From NCBI GenBank assembly GCA_029012365.1, contig JAQXLY010000064.1, forward strand, positions 1 to 64,000: a DNA stretch of 64,000 nucleotides, in the 5' to 3' direction. Position numbers and translations under genes: made by a program. How positions within the stretch are numbered: position 1 is the stretch's first letter; every line of letters begins with the position of its first letter. Below, in pieces: positions 55,470 to 64,000 of this stretch. This DNA is from Lachnospiraceae bacterium (lineage in GTDB: Bacteria; Bacillota; Clostridia; Lachnospirales; Lachnospiraceae). The notes beneath the pieces are model-generated. The model had not been told where the DNA came from. It worked only from the letters and a program-made list of their open reading frames with translations, and ran no database searches.

Positions 55470-57269
55470 ATGAATCATGATAGAATTGGGAAAAAAATAG
55501 TTTTACTAAGAAAAGAACATGGCTATACGCAAGAGGGATTGGCGGAATTGGTAGGGGTATCGCCACAAGCCATTTCAAAATGGGAAAATGGAAAAGCACT
55601 ACCTGAAACAACTTTATTGCCTATTCTGGCGAAATCATTACATACAAGTATTGATAATCTACTGAATCAAAATGATTTTCAGATTTTATCGGCTTATTAT
55701 GGAGATGGTATTAGTAGTACAGATGTAACAAGCCGACTTAACAGACTGGTTCAGAATGACAGATTAATCATCGACGTAAATGAACAGGTATTGGATTGTC
55801 AGGGAACAGAGGAACGTCCGGCATTTCTGATTGTTAAATATCAGATGGGTGACAGCATTTCTTACGTTTTCGCCAAAGAAAAAGACCAATTACTGATAGA
55901 TGTGGCAACCGAAGGAATAACTCCATTGGTACATGAAGAAAAAATCAGGATTGTTGCAGCAGTATATGGTACGAGATATAGGTTCCATAATGTATTATCA
56001 AAAATAGAGCATTATAAGTTTTTTGAGTGGGACGGATATTCGGCTGATCAAGAGACATTTCCCAGTAATCCCGCCAATGATGGGAAGGAATATCTGACAT
56101 TGGTGTATCTGAATCAGAATGGTATACATATTGTCACCTGCGAAGAAGGGGAGAGTCTGAAGTATACAGCCGATAAATGTAATTTATTTCGCAAGAGAGC
56201 AAGTGGAGAATATTATTTACCCAATGTGCCAGAGCTTCCTGCGTTTGGGAAGGGAAATGAATGTTCATGGGCGGCAGCCCTTACTGCGGCACTTCAAGTC
56301 ATGGGAAATGCAGTTGATTACAATCAGGTCATGGGTGTGTCGGGAGCATGTTACAGATTAGCATTTTGCGTACCGGATTGGGATTATAGTTCTGTGGACG
56401 GCTTAGTGGTATATGATTTTGCAGGACCGGCTTATGAGGCTTTTGGTTATAAGGTGTGCTTCGAAGAACGTATGGAAAAGGAACAGCGTATCTCTGTAAG
56501 AAAGAAAATTGTAGAAAGCATATCAGAGAATAAGCCTGTTCTTGCAATCAACTTGAGAGTGGCTCCGGAGTGGGGGATTATCTGTGGATATAAGGAATCA
56601 GGCGCTGAGTTGTTCTGTAGGACAAAATATGACCGTGAGATAATCGATAGTGAAGAGTACCAATCAGACAAGCCGAATGAATATGATTATTTATATGTTG
56701 ACAACTGGCCCTTTATTATTTCATATTTCGCAGAGAAGGGTGATTTGCCTGCGGAGAAAGAAAATCTGCTTAAATCATTACAGATCTTGATTGACTGTAA
56801 TAAGCAGGGAACCGTTCGAGGGTATGCAACCGGAGGTGAAGCATACAAGGTGTGGGCAGAAGAATTACAGCAGGCTACCTGGTATACTGAGCACGATGAT
56901 GAATCTCTATTCCGTAGATTTTCCGTAAATCAGTTCTGCGTTCTGGCACTTTGTGATGCCAGAAGGGCAGCAGCTTCGTACCTTGCATCAAGCAAACAGT
57001 TGTTGCCGGAGCATTCAGATGAGATAACACAAATTGCTTCGTATTTTGAAGAGGTATCAACGCTTGCAGATACGATTAAAAATATGGTTGGTCTGGAAAA
57101 AGTAGTTGAGGTGGCAGAGGTTCGTGCTTTCTGGACAAATGAGAAGAGGAATGCCCAGGCAGATATATTATTAAAGATGCGTGAACTTGAATGGAAGGCA
57201 ATACAAATAGCAACTGAAGTGTGTGATAATGTTCCGGAAAATGAGGTAGAAGATTATGGTAAAAAATGA
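55470..57269 (+). CDS. XRE regulator fused to a BtrH/papain-like domain
   Basis: A 599-residue protein. The N-terminal HTH (about 5-62) has YTQEGLAELVGVSPQAISKWENG. A mid region with beta strands follows. Then a cysteine-protease-like block NECSWAAALTAALQVMG (about 266-282) and MGVSGACYRLAF appear, as in BtrH-type acyl transferases and butirosin-like proteins. The C-terminal part is helical and ends in a coiled coil. The combination suggests a regulator that modifies or senses a peptide or metabolite. Catalysis is unproven. Confidence 0.65.
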   Translation: MNHDRIGKKIVLLRKEHGYTQEGLAELVGVSPQAISKWENGKALPETTLLPILAKSLHTSIDNLLNQNDFQILSAYYGDGISSTDVTSRLNRLVQNDRLIIDVNEQVLDCQGTEERPAFLIVKYQMGDSISYVFAKEKDQLLIDVATEGITPLVHEEKIRIVAAVYGTRYRFHNVLSKIEHYKFFEWDGYSADQETFPSNPANDGKEYLTLVYLNQNGIHIVTCEEGESLKYTADKCNLFRKRASGEYYLPNVPELPAFGKGNECSWAAALTAALQVMGNAVDYNQVMGVSGACYRLAFCVPDWDYSSVDGLVVYDFAGPAYEAFGYKVCFEERMEKEQRISVRKKIVESISENKPVLAINLRVAPEWGIICGYKESGAELFCRTKYDREIIDSEEYQSDKPNEYDYLYVDNWPFIISYFAEKGDLPAEKENLLKSLQILIDCNKQGTVRGYATGGEAYKVWAEELQQATWYTEHDDESLFRRFSVNQFCVLALCDARRAAASYLASSKQLLPEHSDEITQIASYFEEVSTLADTIKNMVGLEKVVEVAEVRAFWTNEKRNAQADILLKMRELEWKAIQIATEVCDNVPENEVEDYGKK

Positions 57270-57798
57270 TAATGCACATTCTGTAAGAATGGTTGGAAGT
57301 CTGACAAAAACAGTTGGGAATATTGTAGCAAAAGAATTTGAAGAGAAATTTCCGTTGTCAAAAAGCGCCAATATAGAGAAGAAATTTAGGTGGGCGAAGA
57401 ATACTTGCGATTTTCTTGAAGAGCGCTTTGATACAGAAACCATTATAGAGATTAGAAAAAAATGTAGATGTAATGACGGCAAGGCGGTAGCAGATAAGAT
57501 TTTAAAGTATTTAAATAGATCGGATAACATGAAAGATTTTGTAAATTCTTTTAATGCAAATGAAACATTTGCTACCATGGAATACATATCTGAGAATAAA
57601 ATTCGGTTTTGTTATCCGGAATGTTACTGTGCTTGTGTAAAAAGGATATCGGAAAAAATGTCAAAAACGTGGTGCTATTGTACATTGGGAAATGCCGAAG
57701 GGATATTTAAAGAAGTGTTTAAAAAAGACATAAAGGTTTCTTTGCTGGAAAGTATCAAGTCAGGTGGAAATAGATGTGTTATTGAGGTGAGTTGGTAA
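57256..57798 (+). CDS. DUF6144-like protein
   Basis: A 180-residue protein with a Cys-rich second half (CYPECYCACVKRISEKMSKTW, CYCTLGNAEGIFKEVF), a pattern seen in proteins related to L-2-amino-thiazoline-4-carboxylic acid hydrolase-like folds. Its start overlaps the end of the preceding gene by 14 bases, so the two are translationally coupled and probably act together. Function unknown. Confidence 0.65.
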   Translation: MVKNDNAHSVRMVGSLTKTVGNIVAKEFEEKFPLSKSANIEKKFRWAKNTCDFLEERFDTETIIEIRKKCRCNDGKAVADKILKYLNRSDNMKDFVNSFNANETFATMEYISENKIRFCYPECYCACVKRISEKMSKTWCYCTLGNAEGIFKEVFKKDIKVSLLESIKSGGNRCVIEVSW

Positions 57799-58089
57799 GT
57801 ATGTCTAGATTGTTTGTTCCTGCAAAAATGTATTTAAGTCGAAGGGACATATAATTTTGCTCCAATTACTTGGGCTGGTCAAATAATCATCGACATCCGG
57901 CTCCATACACGATATAATGAAGACGAAGTGAGGATTTGCAAGCTTGCTTGCAAAATCCGAGCGCAGTGAAAGATCATGAACGAAGTTCATGATATAATAG
58001 GTTCATATAAGGTCGACGGGAAAAGAGTTCCATCTGTTCTGCTTTCGGATAACGGCCATTGAACTTGGAAAGGAAAATACATAAAGAGA
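57799..58089. repeat. Gap with two stem-loops
   Basis: GGATTTGCAA (57932-57941) pairs with TTGCAAAATCC (57949-57959) with one bulge. ATCATGAAC (57973-57981) pairs perfectly with GTTCATGAT (57985-57993) over a three-base loop. Both lie between two GATATAAT copies, at 57911-57918 and 57991-57998. A short open segment near 58000-58062 (SYKVDGKRVPSVLLSDNGH) looks like a protein tail. No complete gene is present. Confidence 0.5.
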
Positions 58090-58671
58090 ATGAAGTTATA
58101 TCACTACTATGATAAAAATATGGGACCATTTAAGAATTTATCAGAGCTATCCTATGATGAGGCTAATGCAATTATTTCCCAAATAAAGGAATTAAAACCA
58201 AATACACAATGTGCCAAACGTGATTCTGAGTACATGTTTCGAAGACATATGTATGAAGACATTATGAGAAAAGAATTCGCAAAAAAGGGAGGAGTGATGA
58301 AAAGGAATACTCCACATTATATGGTTGTTGAGCAGTGCGAGTGGTTAATGTCGTGGTTTGAAAATCCCGGCTATATTGAAATCCCGATTGAAAACTTTGA
58401 CTTACAGACAGTCTCTTTTACCTATGGAGATTCCCATCCGACATTCAGCCCGTGGCCGAGAGACGATGATTGGAAAGAATACCGAAGAAAAATCTATACT
58501 TACGATGAGATTGTTGGATTAATCAAAAAGTATGATTTACCGCAAAATTGGAACAATGAAGGAAAATTCGGACCTGAAAGATATATTGAAGCGCAAGTAT
58601 GGAGTGATGAGGCCATAGAAAACTATTTAGGCAATAGCAGTACGGAGAATGCCTTAGAGGGAGAGGTATAG
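58090..58671 (+). CDS. Conserved hypothetical protein
   Basis: A 193-residue soluble protein. Conserved-looking blocks are PHYMVVEQCEWLMSWFEN, IPIENFDLQTVSFTYGDSHP, and YTYDEIVGLIKKYDLPQNWN followed by GPERYIEAQVW. The general pattern is familiar from uncharacterised Firmicute proteins with the order HYM..G.C.WL.SWY...FTYGD..P. No catalytic motif is evident. It lies 25 bases before an MFS gene. Confidence 0.7.
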   Translation: MKLYHYYDKNMGPFKNLSELSYDEANAIISQIKELKPNTQCAKRDSEYMFRRHMYEDIMRKEFAKKGGVMKRNTPHYMVVEQCEWLMSWFENPGYIEIPIENFDLQTVSFTYGDSHPTFSPWPRDDDWKEYRRKIYTYDEIVGLIKKYDLPQNWNNEGKFGPERYIEAQVWSDEAIENYLGNSSTENALEGEV

Positions 58672-58696
58672 TAATCATAAGGAGATATATACAGAT

Positions 58697-59899
58697 ATGA
58701 CACCAAAGTATAAAAGAACATTAACTGCCTGTTATTTCGGATTTATCACACAGGCAATATCTGCTAATTTTGCACCGTTATTGTTTTTAATACTACATAA
58801 GGAGTATGCGATTTCGCTCGGAAAGATTGCTTCAATTCCGACAGCTTTTTTCTTGACACAGCTGCTTGTCGATTTGTTTTGCGCGAAATTTGTAGATAAA
58901 ATCGGATATCGAAGGAGCATTGTGGCATCGGAGGTGCTGTCGGCTGCCGGATTAATCGGGCTTGCTGTGTTACCGGAAGGTTTACCTGACCCATATACCG
59001 GAATCATAATCAGTGTCATCATTTATGCAATAGGAAGCGGACTGATTGAGGTACTTGGAAGCCCTATCGTAGAGGCTTGTCCGTTTGAAAATAAGGACAG
59101 TGTGATGAGCCTGCTGCATTCGTTCTATTGCTGGGGGAGTGTAGGTGTAATTCTGGTTTCAACATGCTTCTTCATGCTTTTCGGAACGAGACATTGGCGT
59201 ATTCTGGCTTGTTTATGGGCTCTGCTTCCGCTTTATAATATCTATAATTTTATGACCTGTCCGATTGAGCGGCTTACGGAGGAAGGAAAGGGACTCGGTA
59301 TCGGAAAGTTACTGAAAATACCGATGTTCTGGGTTTCTGTCATATTGATGGTCTGTGCCGGTGCAAGTGAGCTATCTATGGCACAATGGGCATCTGCTTA
59401 TGCTGAGTCGGCACTTGGTTTTTCTAAGAGTATCGGGGATATTGCCGGACCTTGTCTGTTTGCGGTTGCAATGGGAATCTGTCGTGTATTTTACGGAAAG
59501 TACGGGGAAAAGCTTGATTTGATGAAATTTATGATAGGTTCCGGGGCATTATGTGTAGTCTGCTATCTGCTTGCTGCACTTGGAGGAAGTCCGGTGCTTG
59601 GGCTGATAGGCTGCATTGTCTGCGGCTTTTCGGTAGGGATTATGTGGCCGGGGACAATCAGTATTTCATCAAAAAGAATTCCTCTCGGAGGAACGGCGAT
59701 GTTTGCATTGCTTGCAATGGCGGGGGATATGGGAGGCGCTGTCGGTCCGGGAATCGTAGGGCTTGTAACGCAGAGTTCCGGAGATGACCTGAAGGCCGGA
59801 ATGCTTGCAGGAAGTATTTTTCCGGTAGTGCTTGTTCTTTCTGTATGCGTACTCAAGGTAATGGAAAAGAAAATAAATGTTGAGGTTACAAAGGACTGA
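58697..59899 (+). CDS. MFS transporter
   Basis: A 400-residue membrane protein with about 12 helices. It has FVDKIGYRRSIVASEVLSA, the loop 2-3 motif of major facilitators, and a matching second-half repeat (YGKYGEKLDLMKFMIGSGA). AAGGAG lies before ATG 58697. The fold resembles sugar or nucleoside-type facilitators more than drug exporters; the substrate is not known. Confidence 0.85.
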   Translation: MTPKYKRTLTACYFGFITQAISANFAPLLFLILHKEYAISLGKIASIPTAFFLTQLLVDLFCAKFVDKIGYRRSIVASEVLSAAGLIGLAVLPEGLPDPYTGIIISVIIYAIGSGLIEVLGSPIVEACPFENKDSVMSLLHSFYCWGSVGVILVSTCFFMLFGTRHWRILACLWALLPLYNIYNFMTCPIERLTEEGKGLGIGKLLKIPMFWVSVILMVCAGASELSMAQWASAYAESALGFSKSIGDIAGPCLFAVAMGICRVFYGKYGEKLDLMKFMIGSGALCVVCYLLAALGGSPVLGLIGCIVCGFSVGIMWPGTISISSKRIPLGGTAMFALLAMAGDMGGAVGPGIVGLVTQSSGDDLKAGMLAGSIFPVVLVLSVCVLKVMEKKINVEVTKD

Positions 59900-59925
59900 A
59901 GTGCTATAATCAGGAGGATAAGGCT

Positions 59926-60720
59926 ATGATTTATATTCCGGAAAAAATAAATGATATTGTAGGTAATCAGCCATATACAAGAAATACTGTCGGGATGTCT
60001 GGCTCGGATGTGCTTATTTTTCCAAAGCATGTTTTAAAAATTCAGAAGCGAACGGCAGAAACCGATAATGAACATGATATTGTGACATGGTTAAACGGCA
60101 GAGTCCCGGTTCCGGAGATACCGGAGTATGTAGTGGAGAATGAAACAGCATACACGCTTATGACAAGAGTGGACGGAAAAATGTTGTGCGATGAAGAATT
60201 TTTAAATAACCCTGCAAAGCTGATAAAGATTGTGGCGGAGGGGATGAAGCTGCTATGGAGCGTTAATGTCTCTGAATGTCCGCTCTGCACCAGCCGTCTG
60301 GACGAGCGATTAAAGGAAGCACGCAGGAACGTGGAAAACGGATTGGTTGACCTGGATAATGTGGAACCGGAAACCTTTGGACCGAATGGCTTTTCGAACC
60401 CGGAGGAGTTGCTTATCTGGTTGGAGCAGAATCGCCCGGAGGAAGATATTGTGCTGACACACGGAGACTTTTGTCTGCCGAACATCTTTGTCGATAATGA
60501 CAAGGTGAGAGGTTTTATTGATCTCGGTAAAATGGGACCTGCGGACAGATGGCAGGACTTAGCGATTGCACTTAGAAGTATGGAGCACAATTTTTCGGGA
60601 AGGTATAACAACGGGAAATCCTACTTTAAGTTTGAACCTCAGATGTTACTTAATGAGCTGGGTATCGAAATGGATGAGGCAAAGAATCGGTATTATATGC
60701 TGTTAGATGAGCTCTTTTAG
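59926..60720 (+). CDS. APH(3')-like phosphotransferase
   Basis: A 264-residue kinase of the aminoglycoside 3'-phosphotransferase family. It has VGMSGSDVLIF at the ATP-binding loop, LKIQKRTAETDNEHDIVTWL (Lys and Glu), LTHGDFCLPNIF (catalytic Asp near 180) and GFIDLGKMGPADRWQDLAI (metal-binding Asp near 200). Length matches resistance enzymes. It may phosphorylate kanamycin-like aminoglycosides; a housekeeping small-molecule kinase is the alternative. It is 26 bases after the MFS gene. Confidence 0.75.
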   Translation: MIYIPEKINDIVGNQPYTRNTVGMSGSDVLIFPKHVLKIQKRTAETDNEHDIVTWLNGRVPVPEIPEYVVENETAYTLMTRVDGKMLCDEEFLNNPAKLIKIVAEGMKLLWSVNVSECPLCTSRLDERLKEARRNVENGLVDLDNVEPETFGPNGFSNPEELLIWLEQNRPEEDIVLTHGDFCLPNIFVDNDKVRGFIDLGKMGPADRWQDLAIALRSMEHNFSGRYNNGKSYFKFEPQMLLNELGIEMDEAKNRYYMLLDELF

Positions 60721-60907
60721 TGAAAATACTATAGGGCTGTTACTTGCATTAATCCGGTCTTGCCTGTTTTGTTTCAGAAAAAGGTATGAGAAATTATTGA
60801 CCGGAAAAAGAAATTAAGCTATAGTAATAGAAAAGATGCTTATATTCATATTATTATATTTGAAATGATGTTAGCAGTCTTTTGAAAAGTAGTTTTGGAG
60901 GGATAGT

Positions 60908-60988
60908 ATGATGTGTCACAGGATGATTGATTTAAGCAATTCACTCTGTACAAGGTCTGATGAACGGACGACGCTTGTGCAGAGATAA
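60908..60988 (+). CDS. Possible 26-residue leader peptide
   Basis: ATG 60908 follows GGAGGG and encodes MMCHRMIDLSNSLCTRSDER and then TTLVQR. Downstream, CGGACGA (60965-60971) can pair with TCGTCCG (61025-61031), and GACGACGC occurs twice. This arrangement before an MFS exporter could be a translation-controlled attenuator, or chance. The rest of 60721-61084 shows no gene. Confidence 0.3.
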   Translation: MMCHRMIDLSNSLCTRSDERTTLVQR

Positions 60989-61084
60989 CAGACGACGCAT
61001 GCGACATATTCGTTGTTAATAAAATCGTCCGCATTGGATTTTGTGCTTATGGAGTATTGAAAAAAACATAAGGAGAGAAATTCA

Positions 61085-62371
61085 ATGAATAGCAATTTTA
61101 AAAGATATATAATATTTTGGATTAGTCAGGCATTGTCACAATTAGGAAGTTCCATGACCGGATTTGCTTTGATCTTATGGGCATATACGCAAAATGGTTC
61201 AGCTATGACAGTTTCGTTGATGTCATTTTTTAATTATGTACCGTATATTATTGTGAGCTTGTTTGCAGGTGCATTTGTAGACAATCACAGTAAAAAGAAA
61301 ATCATGCTGGCATCCGATAGTATAGCTGCCGTTTGTTCCGCTGTCATATTTATTTTAAATGTGGGATGTGGACTGCAAATATGGCATATATATTTAGTGA
61401 ACTTTATTATAGGTTTTATGAATGCCTTTCAAGGACCTGCATCATCAGTAGCAATCGGAAAGATTGTACCGAATGATAAATTGACACAGATAAGCGGAAT
61501 GAATTCTTTTTCGGGCAATCTCGTAACAGTTCTGTCGCCGATACTGGCGTCATCATTGTTTGCACTGGGAGGACTTAAGCTTATTCTGTCAATTGATTTA
61601 CTTAGCTTCATATTTGCTTTTTTGGTATTATTTCTTATACTCAAGGTTCCGGAGGATACACCACAGAAAGCGGAAAAAAAGTCCATGTTTTCAGGATGTG
61701 CAGAAGGATTCCGTTATTTAAGAGGTAACAGTGGAATCTTTATGATTATCATCACAATGGCATTGTTAAATTTCTTTTCAAGACTGACTTATGAGAATAT
61801 TTTGTCACCGATGATTCTCGCAAGAAGCGGAAACAATAGCTTTGTCTTAGGTATTGTAAATGCGGTAATGGGAATTGGCGGAATTGCAGGTGGTATTATT
61901 GTTTCCACCGGAAAGGTGAAAGGAAACAGTGCAAAGATGATTTATGTATCAGCATTTCTTTCATTTTTATTAGGTGACATTACGATGGGAGCCGGAAGGA
62001 ATCTGATTTTTTGGTCATTTGCGGGATTGGCGGCAAGCCTTCCGATTGCTTTCATCAATGCAGGGCAGACGGTAATTCTGTATCGATATGTTCCTGAGGA
62101 AATGCAGGGAAGAATTTTTGCAGTGCGGAATGCACTCCAGTTTAGTACAATCCCTTTAGGAATTCTATTGGGGGGCATTTTAGCTGATTATGTGTTTGAA
62201 CCATTTATGATGACAGATAATCCGGTTGCTATTATTTTGCAGAAGATGGTAGGAACGGGTGCAGGAAGCGGTATGGCAGTGCTGTTCTTATGTACAGGAG
62301 TATTAGGAGCGCTATTTAGCTTCATTTCGTATCGGCAAAAGACTATTCGAAATCTTGAAATAGAAAAATAA
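61085..62371 (+). CDS. MFS exporter, macrolide-efflux-like
   Basis: A 428-residue membrane protein starting FKRYIIFWISQALSQLGSSM, with AGAFVDNHSKKKIMLASDS and FQGPASSVAIGKIVP. These features match the MefA/enterobactin-exporter-like branch (MFS_3). The second-half motif FINAGQTVILYRYVPEEMQGRIFAVRNALQ supports this. It probably exports a drug or siderophore. AAGGAGAG precedes the ATG. Confidence 0.85.
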   Translation: MNSNFKRYIIFWISQALSQLGSSMTGFALILWAYTQNGSAMTVSLMSFFNYVPYIIVSLFAGAFVDNHSKKKIMLASDSIAAVCSAVIFILNVGCGLQIWHIYLVNFIIGFMNAFQGPASSVAIGKIVPNDKLTQISGMNSFSGNLVTVLSPILASSLFALGGLKLILSIDLLSFIFAFLVLFLILKVPEDTPQKAEKKSMFSGCAEGFRYLRGNSGIFMIIITMALLNFFSRLTYENILSPMILARSGNNSFVLGIVNAVMGIGGIAGGIIVSTGKVKGNSAKMIYVSAFLSFLLGDITMGAGRNLIFWSFAGLAASLPIAFINAGQTVILYRYVPEEMQGRIFAVRNALQFSTIPLGILLGGILADYVFEPFMMTDNPVAIILQKMVGTGAGSGMAVLFLCTGVLGALFSFISYRQKTIRNLEIEK

Positions 62372-62381
62372 ATATACTTCA

Positions 62382-62408
62382 AGGGGCGATTATCTCGCCC
62401 CTCTTTAT
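62382..62408 (+). terminator. Terminator
   Basis: AGGGGCGA (62382-62389) pairs with TCGCCCCT (62395-62402), followed by CTTTATGTTT. Confidence 0.8.
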
Positions 62409-62428
62409 GTTTCTTGCAATACGAAAGA

Positions 62429-62446
62429 ATATGACAAAAGTCATAT
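62429..62446. promoter_or_regulatory. Palindromic operator candidate
   Basis: ATATGAC-AAAA-GTCATAT is a perfect 7-bp inverted repeat in the intergenic region before the ABC exporter. It would suit a dimeric repressor such as a TetR- or MarR-type protein, which is not encoded in the visible part. Confidence 0.5.
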
Positions 62447-62534
62447 CGGAAACAGTTCTTTCTTCACTTCCGGACAAAATGAAAAGCTGATATGATAACA
62501 GTACAATAAATAATGTCGAAGAGAGGAACCGTGG

Positions 62535-63296
62535 ATGACAGAGATTGTATTAAAAACAACGGATTTGACGAAGAAATATCAGAACAAGGCAGTGGTAGAC
62601 GGACTGAATCTGGAGATTAGAAGGGGTGAAGTATTTGGTCTTTTGGGACCGAACGGGGCAGGAAAGAGTACAACAATGAATATGATTTGTTCTCTTGTAC
62701 GACCGACTGCGGGAACGGTTGAATTATTCGGGAAGAACCCATGGAAGGATAAGAAGGAAGTAATTCACAAGGTGGGATACATTCCTCAGGAGCTTGCAAT
62801 TCATGGAAATCTGAAGGCATGGGAGAACGTGGAGCTTTTTACCTCATTGTACGGAATAAAGGGAGATACGCTGAAAAAGGCAGTGGCTGATTCTCTTGAG
62901 TATGTCGGACTCGCTGAAAGAAGGCAGGAGTTCGCAAAGAATTTTTCGGGAGGTATGAAGAGGAGGCTTAATATTGCGTGCGCAATCGGACACAAGCCGG
63001 AGCTTCTCATTTTTGATGAACCAACCGTGGGAATTGACCCGCAGTCCCGTAATTTCATATTGGAGAAAATCAAGGAGTCAAATAAGAACGGAGCAACCGT
63101 AATATATACAAGCCATTACATGGAGGAGGTAGAGGCAATTTGTACAAGAATTGCCATTATGGACAACGGAAAGATTATTGCGTGCGGAACAAGCAGTGAG
63201 CTTAAGAAGCTTGTGACTAACGGAAGTGAGGATATTACACTGGAGGAAGTGTTCCTTACCCTGACCGGCAAAAAACTGAGAGATTATGCGGAATAG
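62535..63296 (+). CDS. ABC transporter ATP-binding protein
   Basis: A 253-residue ATPase. It has Walker A GPNGAGKST (about 38-46), the signature FSGGMKRR (about 138-145), Walker B LLIFDEPTVG (about 155-164) and the switch His in TSHYMEE. It is of the ABC-2 drug/antibiotic exporter type. Its permease gene starts 11 bases downstream. Confidence 0.92.
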   Translation: MTEIVLKTTDLTKKYQNKAVVDGLNLEIRRGEVFGLLGPNGAGKSTTMNMICSLVRPTAGTVELFGKNPWKDKKEVIHKVGYIPQELAIHGNLKAWENVELFTSLYGIKGDTLKKAVADSLEYVGLAERRQEFAKNFSGGMKRRLNIACAIGHKPELLIFDEPTVGIDPQSRNFILEKIKESNKNGATVIYTSHYMEEVEAICTRIAIMDNGKIIACGTSSELKKLVTNGSEDITLEEVFLTLTGKKLRDYAE

Positions 63297-63306
63297 GGGG
63301 GATACG

Positions 63307-64000
63307 ATGATCAGGTATTTAATAAAAAATAATTTTAAGCTGATGCTGCGAAATAAGTGGAATCTGATTATTCTGGTTCTTGGTCCGGTGCTTATTATTA
63401 TGGCTCTTTCTGCAGCGTTTGCAGAGCTTATGAAGTCGTACGAGGGAGTAGATGAGTTTTCAGCCGGATATAGGGTATCGAAGGACTTTGTGATGTATGA
63501 ACATATGGATGAGATTAAGGAAGCCGGAAATAAAAGCGGGATAGACCTTTATGAGTATCCGGAGGGAAAGCCGGAGGAAATCATAGCAAACAATAAGCTG
63601 GCCGGCTTTGTTGAGTTTACCGGAGATTCCTATGTACTTTACAAAAGCGGTGATTATGAGGTTGAGGGGCTTACGCTGGAGTACTTTGTAAGCAGGATTA
63701 TGGATGAGGGGTTACGTGGTGTGTTGCAGGGGATTGCTGCCGAGACGGGAGGCATTGATGCCATGGGCAGTGTAAGCGAAGTGAATATGCTTCCGGAAGA
63801 AGAGCTTCCGTATATGCCTGCTGTTGATTCCACTGATTATTACGGAATCGTATATATTGTCTATTTCTGCTGGTGCGGTATGGTATGTGCCACAGGAGTA
63901 TTAAGCAATGAAAAGAAGTATGGAATCGGGAAAAAATTTCAGGTTTCGATACAAAGTGAGTTAAAGCTGTACATCAGCAGACTGCTTCCAACCGTGTCGG
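63307..64000 (+). CDS. ABC-2 type permease, cut by window end
   Basis: The frame is open from ATG 63307 to the window end (231 codons). It begins MIRYLIKNNFKLMLRNKWNL, with a first transmembrane helix LIILVLGPVLIIMALSAAF. A large extracellular segment follows and a second helix starts near YYGIVYIVYFCWCGMVC. This is the half-exporter partner of the upstream ATPase. The C-terminal helices are outside the window. Confidence 0.9.
   Translation, partial: MIRYLIKNNFKLMLRNKWNLIILVLGPVLIIMALSAAFAELMKSYEGVDEFSAGYRVSKDFVMYEHMDEIKEAGNKSGIDLYEYPEGKPEEIIANNKLAGFVEFTGDSYVLYKSGDYEVEGLTLEYFVSRIMDEGLRGVLQGIAAETGGIDAMGSVSEVNMLPEEELPYMPAVDSTDYYGIVYIVYFCWCGMVCATGVLSNEKKYGIGKKFQVSIQSELKLYISRLLPTVS

Overview
The window looks like the chromosome of a low-to-moderate GC anaerobic Firmicute, most probably a Lachnospiraceae relative. 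The signs are strong AGGAGG-type ribosome binding sites, hrcA first in the dnaK operon under a perfect CIRCE element, a lepA-hemW neighbourhood, a GerA-type spore protein, a Na+-pumping decarboxylase beta subunit, and a C_GCAxxG_C_C protein. No ribosomal RNA is present. One tRNA, tRNA-Ser(CGA), is found.

Layout. 1-8.7 kb is an accessory, heavily decayed zone. It holds the 3' tail of a group II intron, two IS1182-type transposase remnants flanking a secreted metalloprotease and a lipoprotein, an oad-type sodium pump behind a riboswitch/attenuator-like leader (minus strand), a toxin-antitoxin-chaperone locus whose HigB toxin carries an in-frame stop, and remnants of HicB and an Rpn-type protein. 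8.7-20.2 kb is housekeeping and metabolism: methyltransferase, 5-formyl-THF cyclo-ligase, a GerA-family spore protein, a divergent glucuronoyl esterase / alpha-glucuronidase pair, an HD protein, DHFR and branched-chain aminotransferase. 20.2-29.6 kb is accessory again. An array of TACCAT/ATGGTA half-sites alternates orientation every ~31 bp (20405-20940), directly upstream of a PD-(D/E)XK-type nuclease gene. It is followed by a decayed possible HEPN gene, a transmembrane Ser/Thr kinase, a small partner protein and a 1440-residue surface protein.

30-41.4 kb is core: lepA, a compact type I toxin-antitoxin element, hemW, pnuC, an ECF sigma/anti-sigma pair, an MGMT-like protein and hrcA-grpE-dnaK-dnaJ. 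41.4-42.6 kb is a graveyard of a binding protein and a hybrid histidine kinase. 42.7-49.4 kb holds a DUF4143 ATPase, a UmuC-like polymerase and its small partner, holA, tRNA-Ser, an S51 peptidase and a regulator. 49.5-64 kb is rich in acquired-looking genes: an orphan MNT nucleotidyltransferase beside an IS1634 remnant, several GNATs, two phosphotransferases (one broken), two MFS exporters, HTH regulators, and an ABC exporter cut by the window end.

The most unusual structure is the alternating-orientation array at 20405-20940 with its adjacent nuclease gene. It is not a CRISPR array and matches no element class I can name.
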